A stretch of 35,969 nt of DNA from Ferruginibacter sp. (GTDB lineage Bacteria; Bacteroidota; Bacteroidia; Chitinophagales; Chitinophagaceae), in contig JANYFT010000420.1 of the NCBI GenBank assembly GCA_025359625.1, positions 1-35,969 of the forward strand. The letters are read 5' to 3'. Both the position numbers and the translations under genes were made by a program. The notes under the pieces were generated by a model. That model was not told where the DNA came from. It was given only the letters and a program-made list of their open reading frames with translations, and searched no databases. Numbering within the stretch: the first letter of the stretch is position 1; each line of letters opens with the position of its first letter. Below, piece by piece: positions 17,807 through 26,533 of the stretch.

Positions 17807-18201
17807 AACATTACTACCATTAACGGGCATGCCTAATTTTAAAATATGGATTTTTTCGTTTTATTTTCTTTGAAAACACAACCAGTAATATTTAAACACG
17901 TAATTTATGGTTGCACAAGTGTTTCCATTCCTTTCTTCGGGAAATACGATGTTGAATATACGCAAAACCACTCTTGACAAGGCGTTTAGGTGTTTGTACT
18001 TTTATAAGTCAATCTTATCCTATGAAAACCAAAACCGCCACCCCGCCTGTTTTTAAACGTTTGATGAAAAGGTTCTCTATAGCCCTGTCTTTTTTATTTA
18101 TTTCCCGGTCAAAAAAAGAATTTAAAAGATTGAAAAATTTTATTGGTTCATGAGTTGGCAAAAATCGCAATGTTTTATTTTAATGGAGCTTCAGATAGTA
18201 A
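17807..18201. other. 395-nt gene-poor spacer before recX
   Basis: AT-rich spacer between the end of the aldehyde dehydrogenase gene and the convergent recX gene. It holds one plausible small reading frame on the plus strand (18022-18153), listed separately, and a weak promoter-like pair before it (TTGACA near 17976, TACTTTTA near 17999). I see no strong terminator or repeat. Confidence 0.5.
18022..18153 (+). CDS. Candidate 43-residue basic small protein
   Basis: ATG 18022 to TGA 18151-18153 gives a short, strongly basic peptide (many Lys and Arg) with a hydrophobic middle (FSIALSFLFIS). Upstream are TTGACA and TACTTTTA with about 17-20 nt between them, a fair match to a Bacteroidota promoter. 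A frame of this length can occur by chance, and there is no recognisable homologue to cite. Listed because it is the only candidate in this spacer. Confidence 0.25.
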   Translation: MKTKTATPPVFKRLMKRFSIALSFLFISRSKKEFKRLKNFIGS

Positions 18202-18681
18202 TTACTTTTTATTTACAATTTCCCTTATCAAATCGCTTTCATAACCTTTTTGCAGTAAATGATCCTGCAACTTTTTTTTTCTGATAAAAAGGTTCTTTTC
18301 ACTCTTGAGTGTTTTTAATTTTTGTTCTGCAAGCCAGCTCAATGTTTTTATATAGGCTATATCATCAATGAAAGAGATTGCTTTTTTTATGCAATAGTCG
18401 CTCACCATTTTTTTCTTCAATTCATATTTTATTTTTACTCTGCCCCAGTGTTTTGTTCTGAAATGGCCTCCGGCATACATAATGGCAAACCGTTCTTCAT
18501 TTAAATAATTTTCTTCAATCAATGTGCTGAGGATTTGATCTGCTTCGTTTTTTGATAAACCAAAGCCATACAATTTATCCTGTACTTCGCTGTGGCAGCG
18601 CTCCTGGTAGGCACAATAATTTTTGGCTTTGGGCAATGCCTGTTGGGGAGTAAACCGTTGCTGCATTAAAGATTTTTTCAA
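18202..18681 (-). CDS. recX: RecX, modulator of RecA
   Basis: A 159-residue helical protein with three tandem RecX-type three-helix repeats: CAYQERCHSEVQDKLYGFGL and the following helix ending EENYLNEERFA, then the second with YELKKKMVSDYCIKKAI, and the third ending QKGYESDLIREIV. RecX binds RecA filaments and limits their activity. Here it is 11 kb from recA rather than adjacent, as is common in Bacteroidota. ATG at 18681 or the internal ATG at 18666 (MQQRFTPQ) could be the start. Confidence 0.9.
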   Translation of the reverse strand: MKKSLMQQRFTPQQALPKAKNYCAYQERCHSEVQDKLYGFGLSKNEADQILSTLIEENYLNEERFAIMYAGGHFRTKHWGRVKIKYELKKKMVSDYCIKKAISFIDDIAYIKTLSWLAEQKLKTLKSEKNLFIRKKKLQDHLLQKGYESDLIREIVNKK

Positions 18682-18819
18682 AAAAACCGAAAATAAGATA
18701 TTTTGCGCTGATGCTATTTCTAATTATTTGATAGTTAAGTTAGAATTTGAAGCACAATTTTGTTATAAATTATTAACACAAATTAAAAACAAGGATTAAA
18801 CCATTTTATTAATATTATC

Positions 18820-18851
18820 TTGGCCTCATTAGCATCATTATTTTATCTTTG
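18820..18851 (+). promoter_or_regulatory. Promoter of dnaN
   Basis: TATCTTTG at 18844-18851 is a full match to the -7 consensus TAnnTTTG. TTG at 18820-18822 sits 21 nt before it, the expected -33 spacing. The start codon is 20 nt downstream of the -7 box. Confidence 0.75.
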
Positions 18852-18871
18852 ATTTTTAATACAACTATATT

Positions 18872-19987
18872 ATGAAGTTTATTGTTTCTTCTTCTGCCTT
18901 ACTTAAACAACTGCAACAGATAAGCGGTGTTATTAATGCCAATACCGTTCTGCCTATTTTAGAGGATTTTTTGTTTGAAATTGATAAAGGCAAATTAACT
19001 GTAGTAGCTACCGACCTTGAAACAGTAATGAAGGTGCATTTGGATATTGAAGCCAAAGACAGTGGAAAAGTTTGTATACCAGCCAAAATTTTGCTGGATA
19101 CCTTAAAGAATATTGCTGAGCAGCCACTTACTTTTACCATTGATAAAAACTTTGGTGTTGAAATTACCAGCGATAATGGCAAGTATAAAGTGATGGGCGA
19201 AAACCCGGATAACTTCCCCAAGGAGCCGCTGGCAGACGATGCCAATGCTTTTAGTATGACATCTTCTGCGTTGGTTACCGCCATTAACAAAAGCTTGTTT
19301 GCGGTAAGTAACGATGACTTGCGACCGGCCATGACAGGGGTATTTTTTGAGCTTGATAAAAAAGGCCTTACCTGTGTGGCAACCGATGCACACCGGTTGG
19401 TGAAGTATAAAAGAAATGATGTAAGCTGCCCTAAAACGGATACTTTCATTGTACCAAAAAAACCATTGAATCTTCTAAAAAGCGCCTTGCCTGATAATGC
19501 AGACGAACTAATCTTATCATATAACAGCAATCATCTTTTTGTAAAACATGGCGGTACCGAATTGGTTTGCCGGCTGATAGATGCCCGTTTTCCTGATTAT
19601 AAAGTGGTGATACCGGTTGACAATCCTTATAAGTTAACAGTCAACAAAAATGATTTTCAAAGTGCCTTGCGCAGGGTAAGTGTATTTAGTAATAAAAGTA
19701 CCAACCAGGTGGCTTTAAGCATTAGTGGCAGTGAGTTGCAGCTTGCTGCACAGGATGTAGATTTTAGTTTTGAAGGCAACGAACGCATGGCTTGCCAGTA
19801 TGATGGGGAAGACCTGCAGATTGCTTTTAATGCTAAATTTTTAATAGAAATGCTGAATGCTGCAGAAACGCCGGAAATAGTAATTGAATTAAGCACGCCT
19901 ACAAAAGCCGGCATTATTAAACCAACAGAGATTGATGCAAATGAAGAGTTGCTGATGTTAGTGATGCCATTGATGTTGAATAATTAA
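18872..19987 (+). CDS. dnaN: DNA polymerase III beta subunit, sliding clamp
   Basis: The 371-residue length and three repeated clamp domains (about 1-120, 125-245, 250-371) identify DnaN. Domain 1 begins MKFIVSSSALLKQLQQISGVI with VLPILEDFLFE, domain 2 has RPAMTGVFFEL and ATDAHRLVKYK, and domain 3 ends in VMPLMLNN, the usual M-P-x(1-2)-L end of the clamp that helps bind partner peptides. The dimer encircles DNA and tethers polymerase and repair proteins. It has its own promoter (18820-18851), lies apart from dnaA, and is followed by a short C-rich repeat and a strong terminator. Confidence 0.97.
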   Translation: MKFIVSSSALLKQLQQISGVINANTVLPILEDFLFEIDKGKLTVVATDLETVMKVHLDIEAKDSGKVCIPAKILLDTLKNIAEQPLTFTIDKNFGVEITSDNGKYKVMGENPDNFPKEPLADDANAFSMTSSALVTAINKSLFAVSNDDLRPAMTGVFFELDKKGLTCVATDAHRLVKYKRNDVSCPKTDTFIVPKKPLNLLKSALPDNADELILSYNSNHLFVKHGGTELVCRLIDARFPDYKVVIPVDNPYKLTVNKNDFQSALRRVSVFSNKSTNQVALSISGSELQLAAQDVDFSFEGNERMACQYDGEDLQIAFNAKFLIEMLNAAETPEIVIELSTPTKAGIIKPTEIDANEELLMLVMPLMLNN

Positions 19988-19995
19988 TTAACATT

Positions 19996-20017
19996 AGCCC
20001 CAACTCCTAAAGGGGCT
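19996..20017 (+). repeat. Post-stop C-rich/G-rich repeat, copy 1 (after dnaN)
   Basis: Starting 9 nt after the dnaN stop: AGCCCC, then AACTCCTAAA, then GGGGCT. The ends pair as a 6-bp stem. It shares its pattern and its position after a stop codon with the copies at 21063, 27451 (minus) and 35685. The following TTTT may give it weak terminator activity. Confidence 0.6.
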
Positions 20018-20050
20018 TTTAGAACATTATAATTTTAGGTTTAAATTTTT

Positions 20051-20082
20051 AAACAGGATTTACTTTTTAGTAAATCCTGTTT
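20051..20082 (+). terminator. Strong intrinsic terminator after dnaN
   Basis: A perfect 14-bp stem, AAACAGGATTTACT (20051-20064) and its complement (20069-20082), with a TTTT loop, followed by GTTGTTTT. It separates dnaN from the SPFH gene. Confidence 0.85.
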
Positions 20083-20156
20083 GTTGTTTTGGGCAGAATG
20101 ATTATAATTACAATGTCGTTTGTTTTGATGAACTTGCATTTATAAAAAATAAAACT

Positions 20157-21062
20157 ATGTTTTTAATTGTATTGGGTGTTATCATTTTCATTGCCATCAA
20201 TGTGGTAATAAAAACTAATCCTGTTGCAGCAAAGTTTGCAGGAGCCGGACGCCTACTTGCATTGGTATTTATTTTACTGGGCATTTCTTCAGCCTGCATT
20301 AAACAAATAGATGCCGGCGAAATAGGAGTAAAGAAATTATTCGGCAGTATTCAGAATGATGTTTTGGGCAGCGGATTGCATTTTATAAATCCCCTGCTGG
20401 ATGTTACCAAACTGGACGTAAAAACGCAAAACTATACCATGAGTGGTATAAATGATGAAGGCAATAAAGCTGGTGATGATGCCATAAGGGTATTAACCAG
20501 CGATGGGTTGGAAGTAACGATTGACCTTACAGTATTGTATAGGGTGGTTGGTGCAGATGCCCCCAAATTATTAAGAGAAACAGGAGAAGATTACCGGGAT
20601 AAAATTGTTCGGCCAATTACCCGTACTAAAATTCGTGATAACGCTGTGTATTACCAGGCGGTAGATTTATTTGGTTCCAAAAGAGACGAATTTCAGCAAC
20701 GCATTTATAAAAGCATTGAAGACGATTTTAAAAAAAGAGGATTGATGCTGGAGCAATTATTGGTAAGAAATATTACGCTTCCAAACTCGGTAAAAGCGTC
20801 AATAGAATCAAAAATAAATGCTGAACAGGATGCCAAAAAAATGGAGTTTGTATTGCTGAAAGAAAAGCAGGAAGCAGAAAGAAAAAGAGTGGAGGCACAG
20901 GGCATAGCAGATTATCAAAAAATAATTAACACTGGACTTACCGATCAACAATTACAGTATGAACAAATAAAAGCCATGAAAGAACTTGCCCTTAGCGCCA
21001 ATGCAAAAGTGGTGGTTATGGGAAAGGGAAATACGCCGTTGATCATTGACGGGAAGCAATAA
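20157..21062 (+). CDS. Prohibitin-like SPFH/band 7 membrane protein
   Basis: A 301-residue protein with two hydrophobic segments near the N-terminus (about 1-20 and 32-50). The SPFH domain (about 50-235) has IDAGEIGVKKLFGSIQ, GSGLHFINPLLDV and DGLEVTIDLTVLYRV. A coiled-coil-prone region follows, rich in Glu, Lys and Ala (about 215-265). Prohibitin-type proteins form large membrane rings that often associate with FtsH-type proteases and help membrane protein quality control. No protease gene is next to it. It is transcribed alone after the dnaN terminator, and its stop is immediately followed by a degenerate copy of the post-stop repeat. Confidence 0.9.
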   Translation: MFLIVLGVIIFIAINVVIKTNPVAAKFAGAGRLLALVFILLGISSACIKQIDAGEIGVKKLFGSIQNDVLGSGLHFINPLLDVTKLDVKTQNYTMSGINDEGNKAGDDAIRVLTSDGLEVTIDLTVLYRVVGADAPKLLRETGEDYRDKIVRPITRTKIRDNAVYYQAVDLFGSKRDEFQQRIYKSIEDDFKKRGLMLEQLLVRNITLPNSVKASIESKINAEQDAKKMEFVLLKEKQEAERKRVEAQGIADYQKIINTGLTDQQLQYEQIKAMKELALSANAKVVVMGKGNTPLIIDGKQ

Positions 21063-21079
21063 AGCCCCATCCCCGGCCC
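21063..21079 (+). repeat. Post-stop repeat, copy 2 (after the SPFH gene), degenerate
   Basis: AGCCCCATCCCC followed by GGCCC begins directly after the TAA of the SPFH gene. The first two C-blocks match the other copies; the G-rich right arm is absent, so no hairpin forms. Confidence 0.45.
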
Positions 21080-21437
21080 AAACGAGTTCATCCGAGCAGG
21101 CTTAAAAAAGGGAATTTAGGACAACGCATTATTTTATATTGTTGATGCGTTCTTTAATTTATTGTTCAATAAGGAATTTAAAACCTGCACAATCTTACAA
21201 TAGTAGCAAATTCTAAAAAGCTAATTTGTTGCGCCAAACATATCTGCTAATTTGGGGGTAGTACACAAAAAACAGTATCGACAAGTAACTCACTACAGGG
21301 ATGGTGAAAACCCTTATCTTTGCTGCCTGCACCACAATTTTATTACGGCAAGTTGTAAGCCGGTGTGGTAAACAAATTTCCTTCGCTGATTCAGAAAATG
21401 CAACGTCTTTCCAGCCTTATAAAAATTAAACCATTCA
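21080..21437. other. Spacer and 5' leader of the rhlE gene
   Basis: About 360 nt without a credible gene. The left half is AT-rich and I see nothing in it. The right half carries a perfect -7 element, TATCTTTG at 21315-21322, about 115 nt before the helicase start. The transcript would thus have a leader of about 108 nt. That leader can fold: ACCACA (21331-21336) pairs with TGTGGT (21364-21369), enclosing CGGC (21346-21349) and GCCG (21359-21362). Confidence 0.55.
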
Positions 21438-22700
21438 ATGGCATTTAGAAAATTAGAATTAATTGAACCTATCCTTAAGGCATTGGCCGATGAAGGATAC
21501 ACTATTCCCACACCCATTCAGCAACAGTCTATTCCCTTAATACTGGAAAGAAAAGATTTGCTGGGTTGCGCCCAAACCGGCACCGGAAAAACGGCGGCAT
21601 TCGCCATTCCTATTTTACAGATATTGTACCAGGATAAACCAGCCGAACGTGGACCAAAACATATAAAGACCCTGATACTAACGCCAACAAGGGAGCTGGC
21701 TATTCAAATTGGGGAAAGTTTTGCGGCTTACGGAAAATACACCGGCCTAACACATACGGTAATTTTTGGCGGGGTATCACAAATGCACCAGACCAACCAA
21801 TTGCAAAGAGGCGTGGATATTTTAATAGCCACACCCGGCAGGTTACTGGATTTAATGAGCCAGGGTTATATCGGTTTGCAGCACTTAAAAATATTTGTGT
21901 TGGATGAAGCAGACAGGATGCTGGACATGGGGTTTATACACGATGTAAAAAGAGTGATCATTAAACTACCTGCAAAAAGACAAACCCTTTTCTTTTCGGC
22001 TACCATGCCACCAGAAATTCAAACACTGGCAAATGTGTTATTAACTAACCCCGCCAAGGTAGAAGTAACACCTGCTTCTTCAACAGTTGATGCCATTGAG
22101 CAAAGTTTATATCTGGTAGATAAGGGCAATAAGCCCGGCTTGCTATTGTATCTTTTAAAAGATAAAGCCATTGTTACAGCACTGGTTTTTACCCGTACCA
22201 AACATGGTGCAGATAAGGTAGTAAAGATTTTGCAAAAAGAAAATATTACAGCCGCCGCTATACATGGTAACAAATCGCAGAATGCACGGCAACATGCATT
22301 GAGCAATTTTAAAAATGGCAACCTGCGAGTGCTGGTAGCAACAGATATTGCTGCAAGAGGGATTGATATTGATGAACTGACACACGTTATTAATTTTGAA
22401 TTACCCAACGTTCCAGAAACGTATGTACACAGAATAGGCCGTACAGGAAGGGCAGGTAACACAGGCATTGCGATGTCTTTTTGCGATCAGGAAGAAAGAA
22501 CAGAATTAAAAGATATTCAAAAACTGATTGCTAAAAATATTCCGGTGGTAGATAGCCATCCTTACCCGTTAAGCGCGGGGTCTTTTGTGCCACAGGTTGG
22601 TGGCCCCAAAATTCAAACTTTTAACAGGCAACGCAATTTACACTCAAGCGACAGGGGCGGCAGAAGAGGTTACGGTACACAACGTACAGGAAATAAATAA
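21438..22700 (+). CDS. rhlE: DEAD-box RNA helicase, RhlE type
   Basis: The 420-residue protein holds all helicase motifs in order: Q motif PTPIQQQ, motif I AQTGTGKT (45-52), PTREL, TPGRLLD, motif II DEAD, motif III SAT, then ATDIAARGID and HRIGRTGR in the second RecA-like lobe. The C-terminal 40 residues form a short basic, Gly/Arg-rich tail that would bind RNA. Members unwind RNA in ribosome assembly and mRNA decay, often with cold induction. The long structured leader upstream is consistent with post-transcriptional control, which is inference. Confidence 0.94.
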   Translation: MAFRKLELIEPILKALADEGYTIPTPIQQQSIPLILERKDLLGCAQTGTGKTAAFAIPILQILYQDKPAERGPKHIKTLILTPTRELAIQIGESFAAYGKYTGLTHTVIFGGVSQMHQTNQLQRGVDILIATPGRLLDLMSQGYIGLQHLKIFVLDEADRMLDMGFIHDVKRVIIKLPAKRQTLFFSATMPPEIQTLANVLLTNPAKVEVTPASSTVDAIEQSLYLVDKGNKPGLLLYLLKDKAIVTALVFTRTKHGADKVVKILQKENITAAAIHGNKSQNARQHALSNFKNGNLRVLVATDIAARGIDIDELTHVINFELPNVPETYVHRIGRTGRAGNTGIAMSFCDQEERTELKDIQKLIAKNIPVVDSHPYPLSAGSFVPQVGGPKIQTFNRQRNLHSSDRGGRRGYGTQRTGNK

Positions 22701-22724
22701 TTAATTATTTTGAAAATAATATTT

Positions 22725-22753
22725 ACGCTGTTTAGAAATAAACGGCGTTTTTT
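22725..22753 (+). terminator. Intrinsic terminator of rhlE
   Basis: ACGCTGTTTA (22725-22734) pairs over 10 positions with TAAACGGCGT (22739-22748) through a GAAA loop, with one G-U pair, followed by six T (22748-22753). It lies 24 nt after the rhlE stop. Confidence 0.9.
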
Positions 22754-23004
22754 GTAGCATAAGGCCACGGCCTTGTCTTGAAATGAATAATGTTAATGAA
22801 GGAACAGAAGAAAGTGAAACCAGTTCTTGCGCATTGATAAAAGATCAACAGTGCGATTTTTTCTACAAAGGGGCGATCCGCCGCGGCGGACGAGTCGGAA
22901 GAATTTACCACAGAGTTGTTTCTTAGCCCGGACAATAATTTGCTTTTTACCACGGGTAATTTTTTTACCGGCGAAGCATGCTACAAAACATTTTTAAATT
23001 ATCG
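22754..23004. other. Gene-free spacer with GC-rich palindromes
   Basis: No credible gene. It contains AAGGCC-AC-GGCCTT (22761-22774) and a perfect 14-bp palindrome, TCCGCCGCGGCGGA (22877-22890), a strongly GC-rich block in AT-rich surroundings. A 73-codon open frame on the minus strand covers these palindromes but has no protein-like features. The whole looks like a relic repeat or miniature element. Confidence 0.5.
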
Positions 23005-23012
23005 TAAATTTG
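23005..23012 (+). promoter_or_regulatory. -7 promoter element of the nitrilase-family gene
   Basis: TAAATTTG, a full TAnnTTTG match, 16 nt before ATG 23029. No clear -33 TTG. Confidence 0.55.
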
Positions 23013-23028
23013 TCTTCAAAGATTATTC

Positions 23029-23820
23029 ATGTCATCCCTCACGATAACGATAATACAAACAGATCTTGTTTTTGAAAATAAAGCGGCGAACCTGCAACGG
23101 TTAAAAGCAAAAATTGAGGCCATTGAAATAAGAACGGAAATTGTAGTATTGCCGGAGATGTTTAGTACCGGTTTTAGCATGCAGCCCCAATTATTTGCAG
23201 AAACGATGGAAGGTGATACCGTGCAATGGATGAAAGAAATTGCCGTAACCCATAAAATAATTGTAGCTGGAAGTAGCATTATTGAAGAGAACGGTAAATA
23301 TTTTAACCGGCTGATATGGATGTTACCCAACGGGCAATCGGGCTATTATGATAAACGGCATTTATTTGCCTACGGCGAAGAAGACAAGCATTATGCAGCA
23401 GGTAACAAACGGTTGATTGCCTCTGTTAAAGGCTGGAAAATTAACCTGCAGATTTGTTATGACCTTCGGTTTCCGGTATGGAGCCGCCAGCAGGCTACTG
23501 CTATTGAAAATGAATATGACCTGTTGATTTATGTTGCTAACTGGCCTGAAAAAAGAAGCCATGCCTGGAAAACATTGTTGTGTGCCCGGGCAATAGAAAA
23601 CCAATGTTTTGTAGTTGGTGTAAACCGTGTTGGAAAGGATAATAAAAATATTTATCATAGCGGCAACAGTTTAATAATTGATCCGCTGGGACAGGTTTTA
23701 TACCACATGGCAGATGAAGAAGATGTGTTTACTATTACCCTGGAAAAAGAAGATGTAGATAAAGTGAGGGCTCAGTTTCCATTTTGGAAAGATGGCGATA
23801 AGTTTATGATCGACCTGTAG
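23029..23820 (+). CDS. Carbon-nitrogen hydrolase, omega-amidase (YafV/NIT2) type
   Basis: A 263-residue nitrilase-superfamily enzyme with the catalytic triad Glu43 (VLPEMFSTGF), Lys109 (YYDKRHLF) and Cys143 (QICYDLRFPVW). The segments LPEMFSTGFSM and CYDLRFP-W fit omega-amidases, which hydrolyse alpha-ketoglutaramate or alpha-ketosuccinamate to the keto acid and ammonia, often as repair partners of glutamine transaminases. It is transcribed alone with its own promoter element and converges on the S41 peptidase gene, 2 nt away, leaving no room for a separate terminator. Confidence 0.88.
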   Translation: MSSLTITIIQTDLVFENKAANLQRLKAKIEAIEIRTEIVVLPEMFSTGFSMQPQLFAETMEGDTVQWMKEIAVTHKIIVAGSSIIEENGKYFNRLIWMLPNGQSGYYDKRHLFAYGEEDKHYAAGNKRLIASVKGWKINLQICYDLRFPVWSRQQATAIENEYDLLIYVANWPEKRSHAWKTLLCARAIENQCFVVGVNRVGKDNKNIYHSGNSLIIDPLGQVLYHMADEEDVFTITLEKEDVDKVRAQFPFWKDGDKFMIDL

Positions 23821-23822
23821 TT

Positions 23823-25319
23823 TTAGTTGCTTTCCTTTATGATTCCTTTTACAATTTCCATTTTTCTGTCAATGCCTTTTCTTACACCTTCTGTTGTTGG
23901 TGGAATAAAAATATCCGGACATACTCCCCTGCCATTCTTTTGCACATGATTAAACTGAACTATTTTAAAAAAAGGTAATCGCACCCTTAGTTTTGTTTCG
24001 GGCAAAGTTATATCCGGAATTAACAGGCCACTGTTGCCATACCAGCCACCACCTGTTTCTTCGCCAACAAGCGTTACATTGTTTTGACCTTTTACAGCAT
24101 TACAAAATAAGGTGGAGGCAGAAAAAGTAGGGCCGTTGATAAGTACATATATTTTGCCATCAAAATGATTATTTGTTTTTGGATGAAACCAATGCCTTTC
24201 CCAATAACCAAAATGATAAGCGCCATCTTTTTTCTTTTTGGTTACAAAAAACAAACCGATATTATTCATAAAACCCTGCCTGATATATTTGGAATAAGGG
24301 TTGAATGATTTTGCTACAGCAGACGCAGTATCTGCAACTTTAAAAGAGGTGTTGCGTAAATATTTTGTTAGCAATACAGACATATTTATATCTCCACCGC
24401 CATTACTCCGCAAATCGAGTATGAGATTTTTAGCCCGCTGTTGCCTGATTGTTTTAAAGGAATGTTTTATAAAAGATCGCAAATGCCTGCCACCGCCGTT
24501 ACTAAAAGTGTTTAAGCTAATGATAGCAGTATTGGTAATGCTGTCAATCTCCATGGAGCGGTAGCTTTTTCTGCGTTCTTGTTTTATTATTTGCTTTGGT
24601 ATTTTGGTAACTGGCCATGTTTTATTTTTTTTGTGGGAGGTATCGGGTGCCGGATTAAAATATGGTAGCAAAGTTGTTTTTTCATCACTCAAACTATCAA
24701 TATACCCTACCCTGTAATTTTTATAAATGCCAAAAACATTGCGGTGGTAATAAGGAAAATTACTACTGATGCGGATGTAATTTACATTGTCAGCATAGCC
24801 ATCTAAGGGCAGGTATTGAAACAACAGTTTCACCATTTGGTGATTGCGGATGCCATTGACAGATGTAATGAGGGTGCCATTTTTAATGATGGAATCTTTT
24901 CGGTTTAAGTTACCTACAACTATCATGGTATCGCCCCACACTTTCAGGTGAAGCGGGAAAGAAGGAATGGTTTTGTCTTTAATATATTTGTTCCAGGGTT
25001 TGCTCATGCTAAAACTGGTGTGCCCGCAGTGGATTTTTTGTGTAAGTGGTGCCAATACCTGCCAGCCAAATTGCAGCTCCGTCATGGAATCGGCAATATT
25101 GTTATAGAGGCTGTCAAAATAATAATTCATGCTGTCTTTGGGGGTGTACCAATAAAGAGCAGGATGCTTGTTCTCCAATATGTTTCTAAGTAATGAATAA
25201 TCCTGTTGTAATTGCTGGCGGCTAAACTTTTTATTTGGATTATAATTTTTATTGCTGACAGCACAACTTGCACATAGAATGATTGCAACAAGAAAGGGTA
25301 AAAAGAACTTTTTTATCAT
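23823..25319 (-). CDS. S41-family peptidase, probable lipoprotein
   Basis: A 498-residue protein with a lipoprotein signal: Lys-rich start, hydrophobic core and CASC with Cys19 as the lipidation site. The catalytic region of S41 (tail-specific/tricorn-core) proteases is at about 300-470. It includes IISLNTF, ILDLRSNGGGD, then LINGPTFSAST with the likely nucleophile Ser, then LVGEETGGGWYGNSG. The N-terminal 200 residues are a helical S41-associated region. It would act at the cell envelope, probably on peptides; the substrate is unknown. There are 58 nt between it and the upstream thiL gene on the same strand, so co-transcription is possible. Confidence 0.88.
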   Translation of the reverse strand: MIKKFFLPFLVAIILCASCAVSNKNYNPNKKFSRQQLQQDYSLLRNILENKHPALYWYTPKDSMNYYFDSLYNNIADSMTELQFGWQVLAPLTQKIHCGHTSFSMSKPWNKYIKDKTIPSFPLHLKVWGDTMIVVGNLNRKDSIIKNGTLITSVNGIRNHQMVKLLFQYLPLDGYADNVNYIRISSNFPYYHRNVFGIYKNYRVGYIDSLSDEKTTLLPYFNPAPDTSHKKNKTWPVTKIPKQIIKQERRKSYRSMEIDSITNTAIISLNTFSNGGGRHLRSFIKHSFKTIRQQRAKNLILDLRSNGGGDINMSVLLTKYLRNTSFKVADTASAVAKSFNPYSKYIRQGFMNNIGLFFVTKKKKDGAYHFGYWERHWFHPKTNNHFDGKIYVLINGPTFSASTLFCNAVKGQNNVTLVGEETGGGWYGNSGLLIPDITLPETKLRVRLPFFKIVQFNHVQKNGRGVCPDIFIPPTTEGVRKGIDRKMEIVKGIIKESN

Positions 25320-25377
25320 TACTATTTTGTGCTGTTGTATAAAGCTGTTTCAAAACCGGCTTATACATTTATTATTG

Positions 25378-26412
25378 CTAAGACTGATTCATGTGGTTCC
25401 ATCCTTGGGCAACCAGTTTATGTTTGTTACCACCCCTGGTTAAAATATGTGTCCCTTCCTCTGCTTCGGTCATATAACCTATCACACTGATTTGTTCGTT
25501 TAGGACAATTTTATCGTAATCTGTTTGGGAAAGTGTAAACAATAATTCATAATCTTCCCCGCCGCTTAATGCACAGGCAGTAGGGTCCAGTTCTAATGTA
25601 TAGGCAAACTGCCGTGCATCTTCATGAATAGGAATTTTGTCTTCATAAATAATACAGCCCAGGTTGCTTTGTTTGCAAATATGCAGGGCTTCGCTGCTAA
25701 GTCCATCACTTACATCAATCATAGAAGTGGGCATAATTTCTTTCTCTGCAAAAAAATCAATAATGTCTTTTCTTGCTTCAGGTTTTAATAAACGCCCTAC
25801 AATGTAAGCCTGATTTTCAAGGTCAGGTTGCGAACCTGTTTCTGCAAAAATTCTTTTTTCTCTTTCTAAAATAGTAAGCCCTAAAAAGGCACCGCCCAAA
25901 AATCCGCTAACACAAAGCAGGTCGCCTTTTTTAGCGGTACTTCTTTTTACAAATTTATCTGGCGTAATTTCTCCGATAGCCGTAACAGAAATTACAAATC
26001 CCTTTTGTGAAGAAGTGGTATCACCACCAATCAGGTCTACGCCATATCTTTCGCAGGCAGCATACACCCCCTCATAAAATTCATCCAGTCCCTCCAGGCT
26101 AAAACGGTTACTAAAAGCAATGCTTAAAGTTATTTGCGTGGGCGTAGCGTTCATTGCATAAACGTCGCTAAGATTTACGATTACACTTTTATAACCCAGG
26201 TGCTTTAATGGGGTGTACATTAAATCAAAGTGAATGCCTTCTATCAGCATATCTGTTGTTACTACTATTTGTTTGCCAAAATGATCCAGTACAGCAGCAT
26301 CATCACCTACACTTAAAATGGTGGAGGCATTTTTTGTTTCATTGTTTTGGGTTAGATGATCTATTAAACCAAACTCACCTAAAGCATTTATTTCAGTTCT
26401 TTCGTTACTCAT
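25378..26412 (-). CDS. thiL: Thiamine-monophosphate kinase
   Basis: ThiL phosphorylates thiamine monophosphate to thiamine diphosphate. The AIR-synthase/ThiL fold shows VGDDAAVLD, VVTTDMLIEGIHFD, IGGDTTSS and DVSDGLSSEA, the metal and nucleotide sites, in the right order. From ATG 26412 (MSNERTEINALGEFGLI) the protein has 344 residues. An upstream ATG at 26433 adds MINCNKI, but the family start fits 26412 better. It lies downstream of the SuhB-like gene on the same strand with a 121-nt gap that holds a hairpin (26438-26465). Confidence 0.94.
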   Translation of the reverse strand: MSNERTEINALGEFGLIDHLTQNNETKNASTILSVGDDAAVLDHFGKQIVVTTDMLIEGIHFDLMYTPLKHLGYKSVIVNLSDVYAMNATPTQITLSIAFSNRFSLEGLDEFYEGVYAACERYGVDLIGGDTTSSQKGFVISVTAIGEITPDKFVKRSTAKKGDLLCVSGFLGGAFLGLTILEREKRIFAETGSQPDLENQAYIVGRLLKPEARKDIIDFFAEKEIMPTSMIDVSDGLSSEALHICKQSNLGCIIYEDKIPIHEDARQFAYTLELDPTACALSGGEDYELLFTLSQTDYDKIVLNEQISVIGYMTEAEEGTHILTRGGNKHKLVAQGWNHMNQS

Positions 26413-26437
26413 TATTTTGTTGCAATTTATCAATTTG

Positions 26438-26465
26438 GATGGCCGGAATTTTACATCAGGCCATC
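26438..26465. other. Hairpin in the suhB-thiL gap
   Basis: GATGGCC (26438-26444) and GGCCATC (26459-26465) form a perfect 7-bp stem with a 14-nt loop. No clear T-run follows on the minus strand, so it may be a weak terminator or mRNA-processing structure. It does not resemble a thiamine pyrophosphate riboswitch. Confidence 0.35.
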
Positions 26466-26533
26466 TTCAAAAATTATTTAGGCTTTGAAATAAATAGGGA
26501 ACACCCGCTTGTTTCCCTTTTAGATGATATTGG

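Noticed and set aside
22732-22953. 73-codon frame on the minus strand after rhlE
   Set aside because: It is made by the rhlE terminator and GC-rich palindromes; composition is not protein-like.
26413-26533. Thiamine pyrophosphate riboswitch upstream of thiL
   Set aside because: The conserved CUGAGA and ACCUGAUCUGG-type blocks are absent; only a simple hairpin is present.
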